37,847 nt of DNA from Thermoanaerobaculaceae bacterium (GTDB lineage Bacteria > Acidobacteriota > Thermoanaerobaculia > Thermoanaerobaculales > Thermoanaerobaculaceae), in contig JALOLB010000015.1 of NCBI GenBank assembly GCA_025456225.1, positions 1 to 37,847 on the forward strand. Direction: 5' to 3'. Of this stretch, positions 22,950-32,141 are shown piece after piece (the first letter of the stretch is position 1; the number at the start of each line of letters is the position of its first letter). The translations under genes and the position numbers were made by a program. The notes under the pieces were generated by a model. It was not told where the DNA came from, did not search any database, and worked only from the letters and a program-made list of their open reading frames with translations.

Positions 22950-25900
22950 CTACTCGGTGCCGTTGATCGTCATCACGAAGCCCGTCGAGTACGCGTTGAA
23001 CTCGGGGGCGTACATCGACTGCACCGTGGCCGGGCCGATGCGGAAGGTGCCGGCCATGTTGGCCCGGAGGCGGTACTTGAAGGTGTACTCGCCGACCGGG
23101 AGCGACTCGAAGAAGAAGTTGGACCCGGAGTCGCGGATCTCCTCGTACCAGCCGATGCCCAGGTTCCACTTGAACCCCGAGCGCGGGTTCTCCGGCTCGA
23201 GCCCGGCCGCCCGCGGGTCGCGCAGGTGCACGTACTCCGCCTCGTGCTTGCTGCGCAGGGAGATCTGCACCTCGATCTGGTCGCCGACGGCGATCGGCGT
23301 GCCCTCGGCGAGCGGGCGGAGCACCCACTCCCGGCCGTCCATCTCGCGCCGGAAGTACGTGCGGGACACCTGGAAGAAGTCGCCGCGCTCGGCGTCGGGG
23401 AGCTGCTCGGTGGAGAACTGCCAGGTGGCCGAGGCGAAGGCGAATCCCTTCGAGGTCTTCTCGACCGTGACCTCGGCGGTCTGGGGTCCGACCTTCTCAC
23501 CTGGGATGACCACCTGGTTCTTCTTGCCCTCGTACCGGTCGGGGTCAAAGACGAATGTGGTGGTCTGCGGTCCCACCTGCACCGTCATGTCCTCCCTGAT
23601 GCCCAGGGTCTTCTCCGCCTTCATGTAGTGGACGAGGGCGTAGATGACCTCGGCGGTGGCGCGGGTCGACTTCCACTGGTTGAGCTTCTTGTTGAGGAGC
23701 AGCCACTGCACCAGGCCGTCCCGCCGCGAGTCCTTCGGCGAGAGCTCCATCAGGGTGCGGAGCGCGAAGGCGTGGCTCTCGATGGTGTCGTTGTACCAGA
23801 GCCAGGAGCGGTCCTCGGGGGCCCAGAAGGTGCCCTCGTCCTGGGTCGACTTCGCCGAGTCCATGACCGAGTCCCACACCAGTATCGCGTCCTTCGGGCG
23901 GTCCATGCGCTGCAGGGTGAGGGCGAGGTAGCCCTTGAGGTACGGCGAGTGCCGCTTCCAGTGCTTGAAGGAGAACGCGAGGATCTCCTTCCGCTCGTCG
24001 AGCGTCAGGGCGCCGCCGGTCCAGGAGTCGTCGGGGTAGGCGGTGGCGACGTAGTTGAGGAACGTCAGCACCTCCCAGCAGCAGTCGTCCTTCATCATGC
24101 CGCGCCAGGTCTCCCGGTAGTGCTTCGCGAGATACTGCCAACCCTTCTGCACCATCTCCTTCGGCACGTCGATGCCGAACTCGGTGGCCCTGGCGAAGCC
24201 GTGCATGAGGTAGAGCGTCATGTACGGCGAGGGCGGTCCGCCCTCCCACCAGGGGAAGCCGCCGATCGAGGTCTGCGCCTTCTGGAGCTTGGCGAGCGCC
24301 CCGTCGCGGTTCGCCTTCGCGACGCGCGGGTCGAGGACGTTGACGGATCCCTCGCCGGCATCCTTGCCGCCCTTTGCCTGCACGAGCCACGGCGTCTCCT
24401 CGAGCGCCATGCGGCGGTTGGGGTCGGCGGCGTCGAAGGTCTCGAGCACGGTTTCGCGCCTCGCCATCTGCTCGGCCATCCTGGCGACCGCCGGGTAGTC
24501 CTGGTAGACCGACGAGACGATGCCGGTGGAGAGGAAGCGGTTGAGGGTCTGCTCGGTGCACTCGTACGGGTAATTGACGAGGTAGGGGAGCGCCGCCAGG
24601 ACCTGGTAGAAGAGCTGGGCGTCGACGGTCACGACCATCTGCTCGTTGACGAGGGTGGGGTCGCCGCCCTTCATCAGGTCCTCGAAGCGCATGACGCGGC
24701 GGTCGGCGTTGCGCAGCGTGACGAAGCGCGACTGGGCAAGGTGCATGCGGGAGGGCAGCACCGGCAGCGGACGCAGCTCGCCGTCGGAGAGGTCCCCGGC
24801 TGAGGCCACGACCTTGAACGCCACCTGACCGACGCGCTTTGGCGCCGTGAGGTCGAACGCGAGGTTGGTCCCGCCGCCGGCCTTGACCGTGAAGGGGCGC
24901 ACGGCGTCGGAGGGCTTGAGTCCGAAGTCGGCGAGCAGGCTCTGGTTGGTGTCGGGGTCGAGGATCTCGAAGGCGAGGCGGCCGGAGAGGTCCGTCTCGC
25001 CTGCGTTGTTGACGACGACCTTCATCACCGCCCGGTCGCCCTCGCGGAGGAACCGCGGCACGTACGGTCGGACCATGAGGTCCTTCACCGAGCGCGCCTC
25101 CTTGTGGAGGGCGCCGGAGCGCAGGTCGCGGGTCACGGCGTGCACCCAGACGTTCCACGAGGTCACCGAGTCGGGTACGGTGAACTCGATCGACGCCGTC
25201 CCGTCCGGCCCCGTGAGCAGGTGCGGCTGCCAGAAGGCAGTCTCCGCAAAGTCCGACCGCAGCTCGGCGGCCGGTGCCTCGGGTGCGGCCGTGCGGGCCT
25301 CCTCCTCCTTGTCCTCGCCGGCGGCCCGCCCTGGGGCCGCGTAGGCCAACTGGGAGCTCACGGACAGGGCGTCCATCGACATGGCCGCCATGGGCGCCGG
25401 CGGCGGCGCGGACTCTGCCACCACGCCGCCCGCAGTCCCGAACGCCATCTTGCGCATGCGGCGGCCGGGGCCGCCCTGACCGTACCCCGAGAAGAAGACC
25501 AGCCGGTCCCCGCGCAGCACCGGCGGAGACGGCAGGCCCGGGAACGAGGTGTCCTCGAACCCCTGGGCACTGGCCTGGGCGAGATTCGGCTGCACCCACA
25601 CCGGCTGTATCCGGTACGGGTAGACCGAGAGCGGGCTCGGGGGGGTGTGCGGCGCGAAGACGTCGAGGCTGCGGTCGTACATGTAGGCCAGCAGCTCGGC
25701 CGCGCCGACCTCGGCCGGCTTGCCGTCGGAGGTCTTGACCTGCACCCGCCAGGTCTCGTGGCCCTTCGGCCGCATCCGGTCGCGGAACGTCGCGAACGTC
25801 ACGTCGAGCTGCCGGTCGTCCCACGGCACGTGGACCGGCTGGCTCCCGGAGAGCACCTGGTAGTCGCGGGCCGCCACCACCTGGACCATGAACCCGCCCC

Positions 25901-28900
25901 GGTCCTCCTCGCCGATCGGCAGCTCGACGACGGAGGGGTCCCGTCCAGCCAGGAGCTGCCGCCGGTCGACGAGCTTGCCGCTCCGGTAGCGGTCGAGGTA
26001 GAGCGTCTGGCCCGGAACGCCGCTGTGCACGAGCAGGCGGGCCGTCTGGCCCACCCGCACCGAATCGGCCTCGGCGCGCACGAGCAGGGGCAGGGCGAGG
26101 TTCCCGGCCGCGCCGCCGACCACCATCTCGCGGCTCGTCTCGTAGGCGGCGCCGAGCTCGTCCTTCGTCATGTACGTGATCCGGTAGGCGCCGGCTGCGA
26201 GCGCCGGCAGCTCCGCGATCGCCCGACCGGCGACGTCGTGCTGGCACGCCCCCCCGGCCACCCGCACGCCGGCCTTCCAGCTCCTGAGCGTGCGCTCGGG
26301 GCGGTAGTCGGGTGCCCAGCGGGGCTTCAGGCGGTCGCCCGGCGTGGCGTACTGTGCTTCCGACGCCTGGAGCGGGACCTCCTCCTCGGCCGGCATGACG
26401 GCGCGAGCAGGCTGCTCGAGGGCGAAGAGCTCCCACGAGCCGTCGCCGGGCCGCGGCACGTCGTCCAGGCTCATGCGGCTGATGGTCGCCCTGGACGGCT
26501 TGCCGGCCGGCGTGAACCCGCCGCCGACGTCGATGCTCGCCTCGACCGCCACGAACCCCAGCCGGAACGCGCGCTCGGCACTGCGGGTCTCGCCACCCTC
26601 GTCGGTGACGTCGGCCTCCAGGCGGAAGCGGTAGGTCGTCTCCCTGCTGGTCTGGGCGAGCCGCTCGTCGGCCTTGGGCACGAAGCTCACCGTGAACGTG
26701 CCGTCCTCGGCGAGCTTCGTCTCGCCCGACGCGACCTTCTGGGTCGAGGTGTTGGCCGGCCGGCCCCACCACCACCCCCACCACCAGGGGTACACGGGCT
26801 CCCGGGTCACGCGCCACCGGACCGAGCCGGTGGTCACAGGGAGGCCGAAGTAGTAGCGGGCCTCGCCCACGAAGGACGCCTCGCGGTTGAGCCGCAGCGC
26901 ACCCTCGGGGTCCTTGACCGAGACCTCGAACGTCGGCCGCTTGTACTCCTCGACGCGCAGCACGGCCTGGCCGGTCAGCGAGGACTGGAGCCTCCAGGAC
27001 CCGAGCGGGCGCCCGGCGGGGATCACGAGCTCGCCCGAGGCGGTGCCGTGGGCGTTGGTGGCGAGGTCCAGGGAGGCCACGGTCTCGCCGTTGGGGTCCA
27101 GGAGACTCACCGACACCGGCGTGCCCGCCGTGACGCGAAAGCGTCCCTTCTCCGAGCTGCCCTCGTACGCCAGGACCTTGAAGAGCACCTTCTGCTGCGG
27201 CCGGTAGACGCTGCGGTCGGTGTACACGAACGAGCCGTGCATGTCCTGGGCGGGAGGTCGTTGAGAGAAGCCAACGTAGCGGTCGTCCAGCAGCGCCTCG
27301 CCGGGCCGCTCGAGGACGATGAAGAAGCTCTCCGAGCGGCGCTTCTCGGTGCTGTCGAAGGTCACGATGCCGGTCGCTTCGGTGGTGAGGGTCTTGACCC
27401 GCCGGTGGCCGTCGCGCCAGTTCCGCAGGTAGAGGTGGACCGAGACGCCGGCCAGCGGCTCGCCGGTGGTGCCGGCCACCACGCGCACCTCCTGGCCACC
27501 GACGCTGTCGTCCCGGCGCAGCACGACCATGTCGGTGACGGAGAACGGCATGGCCAGCAGCACGTTGTCGCCGCGCCCGAAGTCGGCGCGCGCCGAGGAG
27601 ACGACGATGTAGAACCCCTTCTCGCTCAGGGTGGGTGTGACGAAGGTCCGGTGGCTCCGCAGGTCCGGCGTGGGCGGCAGCTCCACCTGCCAGGAGGCGG
27701 CCGGCTGGGCCGACCGGACCAGGGTGCGGATGTCGTTGGCGTCCGGCCGGAGGTTCCAGTCGCGGGACTGCTCCGCAAAGCGCACCGCGTCCATGCGGTA
27801 GGCGCGGAAGTGGAGCCTGGACAGATTCTTGTGTGTGACCTGCAGGGAGCGCCGACCTGCCCCGTCGGCGTTGAGCCCGCTCAGGCTGTATTCCGGCGCA
27901 TCGAGCCGCGACGCGATGCTCGTGCAGTGCTGGGCGCCGACCGACCTTGGGTAGGCCTTCTCACCCTGCCTTGCGAGGTCGCGGGCCTTGATCAGGCTGT
28001 CGGGCTCGCTCTCGTCCTCGACCAACTCGGCGAGCTCCGCCATGCCCTCGGCCCACCACGCGACCTGCCGGAAGGCGGGCAGGCGCTTCTCGAGGTCGGC
28101 GCGGATAGCGAGGCGGTCCTCGCTCTCCGTGAAGGCGTCGCGCAGGCGCCGCGACCGCTCGAGGCGCGCCTCGAGCTGTGCCTCGGTGCGGCCCACCGCC
28201 CGCGTCCACGCCTCCTGGTCGTCGAGGAGCGCGCAGACCCGCAGCAGCGGGTGGACCGCCGGGTCGTCGAGCTTGAGCGTGACGGTTTCGGTCTGCCGCT
28301 CGCGAAGCAGGCTTGCAAGCCCGAGGGCGTACGTCTCGTTCTCGTGCTCCGGCCGCCAGTGCGAGGTGTCGGCCAGCAGCTCGACGAAGAGGTACGCCAC
28401 GGCGTCACGCAGCCGCCCCCGCACCTCGGCCGGGTAGGTGTTCTGCTCGAGGTACTCGCCGAGCCTGCCGATCGGCACGTCCGAGAGCTTCTCGCGCCTC
28501 GACCACACCTCCAGATAGGCGCGCACGGCGGCGGTGTAGATCTCCTCCATCGTCCAGGCCTTGAGGTCCACCTCGGCCTTCGACTCCACTCTCTCGCGCT
28601 GCCGGATCTCCCAGGAGTAGCGGTCGGCGTAGGTCACCAGGGCGTGGGCGAAGTACAGGTTGAGCGTCGCCCGCGCCCACTCGTCCGTGGGCCACGGCTG
28701 CTCCTTGAGGTGGCGCACCGCCGTCTCGTAGCCGTGGAGGGCGATGCGGAGCTGCGTCTCCTTGACGAGGGCGCGGGTCCACTCCTCGGCGTCGCCGGCC
28801 TTCCGGGCCGCCTCGCGGATCGCGGCGACGCCCTGGGCGGCCTGCTCCATCTTCTCCTCGTCGATGAGCGTGTCGATGGTCTTCCAGGAAGGCGGCTTGT

Positions 28901-29060
28901 TCACCTGGGGGCTCCCTTCGGGCAGGTGGGTCGGCTTGACAGGCGGTGGCGCGCCCTGTCCGCTCCCTCCACCGGCTGTCACCAGCAGCGTGACAGCCAG
29001 GCAGGCGACGACGACGGCGAGAGACATCGCGGTTTGGCGGACGAGGGTTTTCGCGCTCAT
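22950..29060 (-). CDS. Bacterial alpha-2-macroglobulin family protein with intact thioester
   Basis: A 2036-residue envelope protein. Residues 1-33 are an export signal; an internal VVAC could be a lipobox, but its position in the hydrophobic core makes this unsure. A helical region spans about 45-330, then macroglobulin-like beta domains. A low-complexity Ala/Pro/Met/Ser stretch (about 1195-1260) has the character of a bait region, followed by the A2M domain (FAETAFWQPHLLTGPDGTA, near 1277). The thioester motif CTEQ is at 1501-1504 in NYPYECTEQTLNRF, inside an alpha/alpha-toroid (TED). The C-terminus (about 1850-2036) reads like the receptor-type MG10 domain. Macroglobulins trap proteases by covalent bonding after bait cleavage. 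The usual partner penicillin-binding protein PbpC is not nearby, so this belongs to the type found without PbpC. The ATG has AAAGG eight bases before it. Confidence 0.93.
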   Translation of the reverse strand: MSAKTLVRQTAMSLAVVVACLAVTLLVTAGGGSGQGAPPPVKPTHLPEGSPQVNKPPSWKTIDTLIDEEKMEQAAQGVAAIREAARKAGDAEEWTRALVKETQLRIALHGYETAVRHLKEQPWPTDEWARATLNLYFAHALVTYADRYSWEIRQRERVESKAEVDLKAWTMEEIYTAAVRAYLEVWSRREKLSDVPIGRLGEYLEQNTYPAEVRGRLRDAVAYLFVELLADTSHWRPEHENETYALGLASLLRERQTETVTLKLDDPAVHPLLRVCALLDDQEAWTRAVGRTEAQLEARLERSRRLRDAFTESEDRLAIRADLEKRLPAFRQVAWWAEGMAELAELVEDESEPDSLIKARDLARQGEKAYPRSVGAQHCTSIASRLDAPEYSLSGLNADGAGRRSLQVTHKNLSRLHFRAYRMDAVRFAEQSRDWNLRPDANDIRTLVRSAQPAASWQVELPPTPDLRSHRTFVTPTLSEKGFYIVVSSARADFGRGDNVLLAMPFSVTDMVVLRRDDSVGGQEVRVVAGTTGEPLAGVSVHLYLRNWRDGHRRVKTLTTEATGIVTFDSTEKRRSESFFIVLERPGEALLDDRYVGFSQRPPAQDMHGSFVYTDRSVYRPQQKVLFKVLAYEGSSEKGRFRVTAGTPVSVSLLDPNGETVASLDLATNAHGTASGELVIPAGRPLGSWRLQSSLTGQAVLRVEEYKRPTFEVSVKDPEGALRLNREASFVGEARYYFGLPVTTGSVRWRVTREPVYPWWWGWWWGRPANTSTQKVASGETKLAEDGTFTVSFVPKADERLAQTSRETTYRFRLEADVTDEGGETRSAERAFRLGFVAVEASIDVGGGFTPAGKPSRATISRMSLDDVPRPGDGSWELFALEQPARAVMPAEEEVPLQASEAQYATPGDRLKPRWAPDYRPERTLRSWKAGVRVAGGACQHDVAGRAIAELPALAAGAYRITYMTKDELGAAYETSREMVVGGAAGNLALPLLVRAEADSVRVGQTARLLVHSGVPGQTLYLDRYRSGKLVDRRQLLAGRDPSVVELPIGEEDRGGFMVQVVAARDYQVLSGSQPVHVPWDDRQLDVTFATFRDRMRPKGHETWRVQVKTSDGKPAEVGAAELLAYMYDRSLDVFAPHTPPSPLSVYPYRIQPVWVQPNLAQASAQGFEDTSFPGLPSPPVLRGDRLVFFSGYGQGGPGRRMRKMAFGTAGGVVAESAPPPAPMAAMSMDALSVSSQLAYAAPGRAAGEDKEEEARTAAPEAPAAELRSDFAETAFWQPHLLTGPDGTASIEFTVPDSVTSWNVWVHAVTRDLRSGALHKEARSVKDLMVRPYVPRFLREGDRAVMKVVVNNAGETDLSGRLAFEILDPDTNQSLLADFGLKPSDAVRPFTVKAGGGTNLAFDLTAPKRVGQVAFKVVASAGDLSDGELRPLPVLPSRMHLAQSRFVTLRNADRRVMRFEDLMKGGDPTLVNEQMVVTVDAQLFYQVLAALPYLVNYPYECTEQTLNRFLSTGIVSSVYQDYPAVARMAEQMARRETVLETFDAADPNRRMALEETPWLVQAKGGKDAGEGSVNVLDPRVAKANRDGALAKLQKAQTSIGGFPWWEGGPPSPYMTLYLMHGFARATEFGIDVPKEMVQKGWQYLAKHYRETWRGMMKDDCCWEVLTFLNYVATAYPDDSWTGGALTLDERKEILAFSFKHWKRHSPYLKGYLALTLQRMDRPKDAILVWDSVMDSAKSTQDEGTFWAPEDRSWLWYNDTIESHAFALRTLMELSPKDSRRDGLVQWLLLNKKLNQWKSTRATAEVIYALVHYMKAEKTLGIREDMTVQVGPQTTTFVFDPDRYEGKKNQVVIPGEKVGPQTAEVTVEKTSKGFAFASATWQFSTEQLPDAERGDFFQVSRTYFRREMDGREWVLRPLAEGTPIAVGDQIEVQISLRSKHEAEYVHLRDPRAAGLEPENPRSGFKWNLGIGWYEEIRDSGSNFFFESLPVGEYTFKYRLRANMAGTFRIGPATVQSMYAPEFNAYSTGFVMTINGTE

Positions 29061-29115
29061 GGCATTACCTTTGGACAGGGTAGCGCAGGTTTGGTTCCGC
29101 CGCCCCCGCCCGTCC

Positions 29116-29231
29116 GGTCGAGAGTCGCAAGAGGTCGAGAGTTGAGAGTCCAGAGGCGAGAGTCAGGAACGTGGCCATCGGTGACGATCGGCGCTGCAAA
29201 CGCCCTCGCACGGTCAGCTCACAACCTCTCA
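29116..29231. repeat. GAGAGTC word array plus 63-bp conserved flank
   Basis: The array 29116-29166 holds GAGAGTC-type words (GTCGAGAGTC, AGAGGTCGAGAG, TTGAGAGTCC, GGCGAGAGTC) in one direction only. The flank 29169-29231 matches 19481-19543 at about 47 of 63 positions by my count, including ACGATCGGCG, CCTCGC and CCTCTCA, although the adjacent words are unrelated. It occupies most of the 307-bp stretch 29061-29367, which also holds the macroglobulin leader (a TACCCT -10-like box, complement of 29079-29084). No coding gene is convincing there. Confidence 0.75.
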
Positions 29232-29367
29232 TGGGAAGCGGACCCGAGCCGGCCTGCCACGCGTGCGTCTCGCGCCGGCCGCCCGATGGCGGTCGGACTC
29301 GGCAGCGGGTGCTGGACGAAACCGGCGAGGAGAGCGGGCTATCATGCACGGCAGCGAGGAGGGCGTC

Positions 29368-30171
29368 ATGGAGCGAGTGGAGAGCGATCGGAGGAGTCTG
29401 CTGGGCGCGGTGGGGGGGATGCTCGGGTTGGTGGCGCTCGGTGAGCTGGGCTCGAGTGGCCTGGCCGAGGGGCAGGTGGCTGGCACAGGTCCAGGCGCCG
29501 ACGCCATGTCCCGCGTGCCGTGGCCGTACCGGCCGCTCGACGCCGACGGCGTGGGTCACGCGGCGTTCGTCGCCAACGGGCAGGGCGGCTGCATGTTCGG
29601 CGTCGTCGAGCCGATCGTCGGAGGTGTCGCCCGCCAGCTCGGGGCCCCATACACCTCGCTTCCCCTGGCGTTGTTCATGTACGGGTCGGCCGGTGTGGTC
29701 GGCTGGGGCAGTCTGTGCGGCGCGCTCAACGGTGCCGCCGCCGCGCTGGCACTGCTGTCGGCCCGGCCGCAACCGCTCATCTCCGAGCTCTATTCGTGGT
29801 ACGAGCGCGAGGCGCTGCCCGACTTCATGCCGAAGGGCGCCCGCTTCCCCAACGTGGCGTCGGTGGCCGGCTCGGTGCTGTGCCACGCCTCGCTCACCAG
29901 GTGGTGCAACGCCTCCGGCAAGAAGGTCGCCTCGCCCGAGCGGGCCGAGCGCTGCGGCGCGCTGGCCGCCTCGGTGGCGCGCAAGACGGTGCAGCTCCTC
30001 AACGCGCAGTCCGCCGGCAACCCCGCTGCGGGAGCGCCCGAGCCCGCGACCGCCGCGTGCCTGAGCTGCCACGGCACCCGCGGCACCGAGTGCGACGCCA
30101 GCGGCCGCATGCGCTGCGCCTCCTGCCACGCTCCGGCCGAGCTCAAGGCGGCCGGGCACCCGGCCACCTGA
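29368..30171 (+). CDS. Tat-exported diheme cytochrome c of the C_GCAxxG_C_C family (split-Soret-like)
   Basis: A 267-residue exported redox protein. The N-terminus has a twin-arginine motif SDRRSLLG (6-13) followed by a hydrophobic stretch, so it is probably folded before Tat export. The central domain has the C_GCAxxG_C_C layout: GQGGCMFG with Cys75, WGSLCGALNGAA with Cys117, and later Cys172, 180 and 196. Near the C-terminus are two heme-c attachment motifs, CLSCH (231-235) and CASCH (250-254). Split-Soret cytochrome c of Desulfovibrio has this domain with two hemes and a Tat-type signal, so this is the closest named relative. Role: periplasmic electron transfer, partner unknown. The ATG at 29368 follows GAGGAGGGCGTC and beats two upstream starts. 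Cytochrome maturation genes are not in the window. Confidence 0.85.
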   Translation: MERVESDRRSLLGAVGGMLGLVALGELGSSGLAEGQVAGTGPGADAMSRVPWPYRPLDADGVGHAAFVANGQGGCMFGVVEPIVGGVARQLGAPYTSLPLALFMYGSAGVVGWGSLCGALNGAAAALALLSARPQPLISELYSWYEREALPDFMPKGARFPNVASVAGSVLCHASLTRWCNASGKKVASPERAERCGALAASVARKTVQLLNAQSAGNPAAGAPEPATAACLSCHGTRGTECDASGRMRCASCHAPAELKAAGHPAT

Positions 30172-30185
30172 CCGGGAAACCGCAT

Positions 30186-30201
30186 CGCAAGGCGCCTTGC
30201 G
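30186..30201. repeat. 16-bp perfect palindrome after the diheme cytochrome gene
   Basis: CGCAAGGC joined directly to GCCTTGCG, 14 bp beyond the stop at 30171. A hairpin would need a small internal loop, so it may be a weak terminator or a protein-binding site. The rest of 30172-30456 shows no gene I can support. Confidence 0.45.
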
Positions 30202-30456
30202 CAGGTCTGCGGCCACGGAAGCAGGTCGAATCTCCGCTGGAGCGGGAAGCTGCGTGAAGGTGGGGCAGAAATCGCGGAAGCCAGCCTGCCGCGTCTGGTG
30301 GCACACAAAGGGCCTGCGCCATGGGGGCTGCAGGTCCGCCGTCAGCCCCGTGGCCTGACCGGCGAGGCAGCGTCCGCACCCACCTCCGTAGTCCAGGTAC
30401 GCACCTGCCAGGGCAACCCCCCTCGGTCCAGTCCATCGCCGCTGATGCTGCGTGGG

Positions 30457-31053
30457 TCAGATCTCGGCTCTCGTCGCCTCCGACCACTCCGCGGGGATCT
30501 CCGGGAGGGTGAGGCTCTGTAGGCCGGAGAGCTGCACCGCCAGGTGTCGGTATTCGGTTGTCAGGGATCCGAGCTCCGACTCCGAGACATGCAGGAGGTC
30601 GAGAAGATCGGCCTTCTTCTTGCCCTCCTGGCTCGTGAGGAAGGCGGCCTTGGCGCCGAACTCGTAGACACGCCTGAGGTGGGAGCCCTCGATTGTTGAC
30701 ACGAACCCCGAGTGGTCGGTGTCTGCTACCACCCGGAGACGACTCAGGACCGCTCGCTTCGTCCGCTCCCGGTCCGTTCGCAGCGCTTCGGGCTTCGGCG
30801 ACGAGGGACCTGGCAGCGGGCAAGAGTCCTCGCTGCTTCGGTAGTAGTTGCCGTAGGTTCGTCCACTCGGGTCCCTGGGAAACGTGAGGACCGTCTCGCC
30901 GACGAGAATGCCTGCGACCATCTCCAGCGAGTCGCTCGCCGACTCGGTGCACCCCGCCAGACGGATCTCCTCGAAGTAGGCAGCAAGGTCAGCGGGCACC
31001 GGCGTGGCCTGAGCAAGGACGAGAGTCGCCAGGAGGGTGGGCACGAGGGGCAT
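30457..31053 (-). CDS. Secreted protein with EF-hand-like loop, unknown function
   Basis: A 198-residue protein. The first about 15 residues (MPLVPTLLATLVLAQA) form a short signal peptide, so it is exported. The mature part is helical and charged. Residues around 110-121 (DTDHSGFVSTIE) match the EF-hand calcium loop pattern DxDxSGxVxxxE, but a partner loop is not obvious and a dockerin-like single loop is possible. I do not recognise the family. The ATG at 31053 is preceded by GGAGATGATCACCC. It is the last of a minus-strand group that starts at the macro-like gene, 86 bp beyond the cysteine-synthase-like gene, and convergent with the diheme cytochrome gene. Possible calcium-binding periplasmic protein; role unknown. 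Confidence 0.7.
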   Translation of the reverse strand: MPLVPTLLATLVLAQATPVPADLAAYFEEIRLAGCTESASDSLEMVAGILVGETVLTFPRDPSGRTYGNYYRSSEDSCPLPGPSSPKPEALRTDRERTKRAVLSRLRVVADTDHSGFVSTIEGSHLRRVYEFGAKAAFLTSQEGKKKADLLDLLHVSESELGSLTTEYRHLAVQLSGLQSLTLPEIPAEWSEATRAEI

Positions 31054-31139
31054 GGGTGATCATCTCCTTCCCCCGTGTGTACGGATGGGGGAGTGACTTC
31101 GCCTGGATGCCTGTCGTGTCGACGGTGTGGGCGACAGGT

Positions 31140-32063
31140 CTAGCCGCTCCGGAAGACGTCGGTGTTGAGGTACTTCAGGCCGGAGTCGCAAAGGAGCGTG
31201 ACCACCGTGGCGCCCGGCCCCAGCCGCTCGGCGACCCGGATCGCGGCGACCACGTTGGCTCCGGACGATGTCCCGGCGAAGAGCGCTTCCTCCCGGGCGA
31301 GGCTGCGGGTCATCTCCTTCGCGTCGGCGGTCGCGACCGCCTCGACGCCGTCCGCGAGGCCCGGGTCCCAGAGCGGGGGAACGTACCCGACCCCGACGCC
31401 CTCGATCTTGTGCGGGCCCGGCTGACCCCCCAGCAGCACCGACGACTCGGCGGGCTCGACGGCGATGAGCCGGATGCCCGGCCGGTGCCGTTTGAGAGCG
31501 GTGGCGACGCCGCGCGACGAGGCCCCCGTGCCCACGCAGTGGACGAAGGCGTCGACCTTGCCCTCCGTCTGGCTCCAGATCTCCTCGCCCAGCGCGTGGT
31601 AGCCGGCGATGCTGTCATGGTTCCTGAGCTGGTCGGTCCAGAACGTGTGCGGCTCCCGGCTCAGCTCCCGCGCGGCCTCGATCATGTCAAGGATCAGCTT
31701 CTTCGTGGTGAGCCCTCCCTCGCTCGGGACGAGCGTGAGCTCCGCCCCCAGCGCCGCCATCTGGTCGCGCTTCTCCCGGGCGAACGCGTCGGACGTGACG
31801 ATCCGGAGCCGGTACCCCCTGGCGGCGCAGACCAGCGCCAGCGACGCCCCGGTGCTGCCGCCCGTGTACTCGACGACGGTGTCCCCGGGCCGCAGCCGGC
31901 CGTCCTCCTCCGCTTGCGAGATCACGGCGAGCGCCATGCGGTCCTTCATGCTACCGGTGGGGTTCTCCCACTCCAGCTTCACGAGGACGTCCGCACACCC
32001 GGGCGGCACGACCTTACGAAGCCGAACCATCGACGTCTTGCCGATCGCATCGTGAATGTCCAT
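31140..32063 (-). CDS. PLP-dependent cysteine-synthase/CBS-like enzyme
   Basis: A 307-residue fold-type II PLP enzyme. The Schiff-base Lys is in NPTGSMKDRMA (about 35-45, usual form NPTGSVKDR). The substrate Asn loop is changed: TSGNTG is TGGSTG (EYTGGSTGASLA, about 68-79). GTGASSRGVA (about 178-187) is the PLP-phosphate loop and GTSSGANVVAA follows late. The sequence reads as the cysteine synthase family, but the Asn-to-Ser change in the substrate loop suggests a different substrate or product, as in CBS-like subfamilies that act on activated serine or threonine. Role: sulfur or amino-acid metabolism, most likely cysteine or cystathionine formation (inference). The ATG at 32063 is after GGAAGGAACC. 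It follows the macro-like gene by 78 bp. Confidence 0.88.
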   Translation of the reverse strand: MDIHDAIGKTSMVRLRKVVPPGCADVLVKLEWENPTGSMKDRMALAVISQAEEDGRLRPGDTVVEYTGGSTGASLALVCAARGYRLRIVTSDAFAREKRDQMAALGAELTLVPSEGGLTTKKLILDMIEAARELSREPHTFWTDQLRNHDSIAGYHALGEEIWSQTEGKVDAFVHCVGTGASSRGVATALKRHRPGIRLIAVEPAESSVLLGGQPGPHKIEGVGVGYVPPLWDPGLADGVEAVATADAKEMTRSLAREEALFAGTSSGANVVAAIRVAERLGPGATVVTLLCDSGLKYLNTDVFRSG

Positions 32064-32141
32064 CGGGCGGTTCCTTCCTCTGGTGACCGCTTCCATCGAC
32101 ATGCCCGGCTTGTCGAGCACGTGCACGACGGTCTCCAGCGG

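Noticed and set aside
23545-26817. A 1090-codon minus-strand frame inside the macroglobulin gene
   Set aside because: Same-strand shifted frame; composition is Arg/Gly/Ala-rich and no motif is seen.
25104-29444. A 1446-codon plus-strand frame opposite the macroglobulin gene
   Set aside because: It is rich in Arg, His, Gly and Leu with no domain pattern; the opposite strand encodes a complete macroglobulin with signal peptide and thioester motif.
30143-30952. A minus-strand gene between the diheme cytochrome and the EF-hand-like gene
   Set aside because: The frame is Arg/Pro-rich, lacks a ribosome binding site and overlaps the better-supported EF-hand-like gene.
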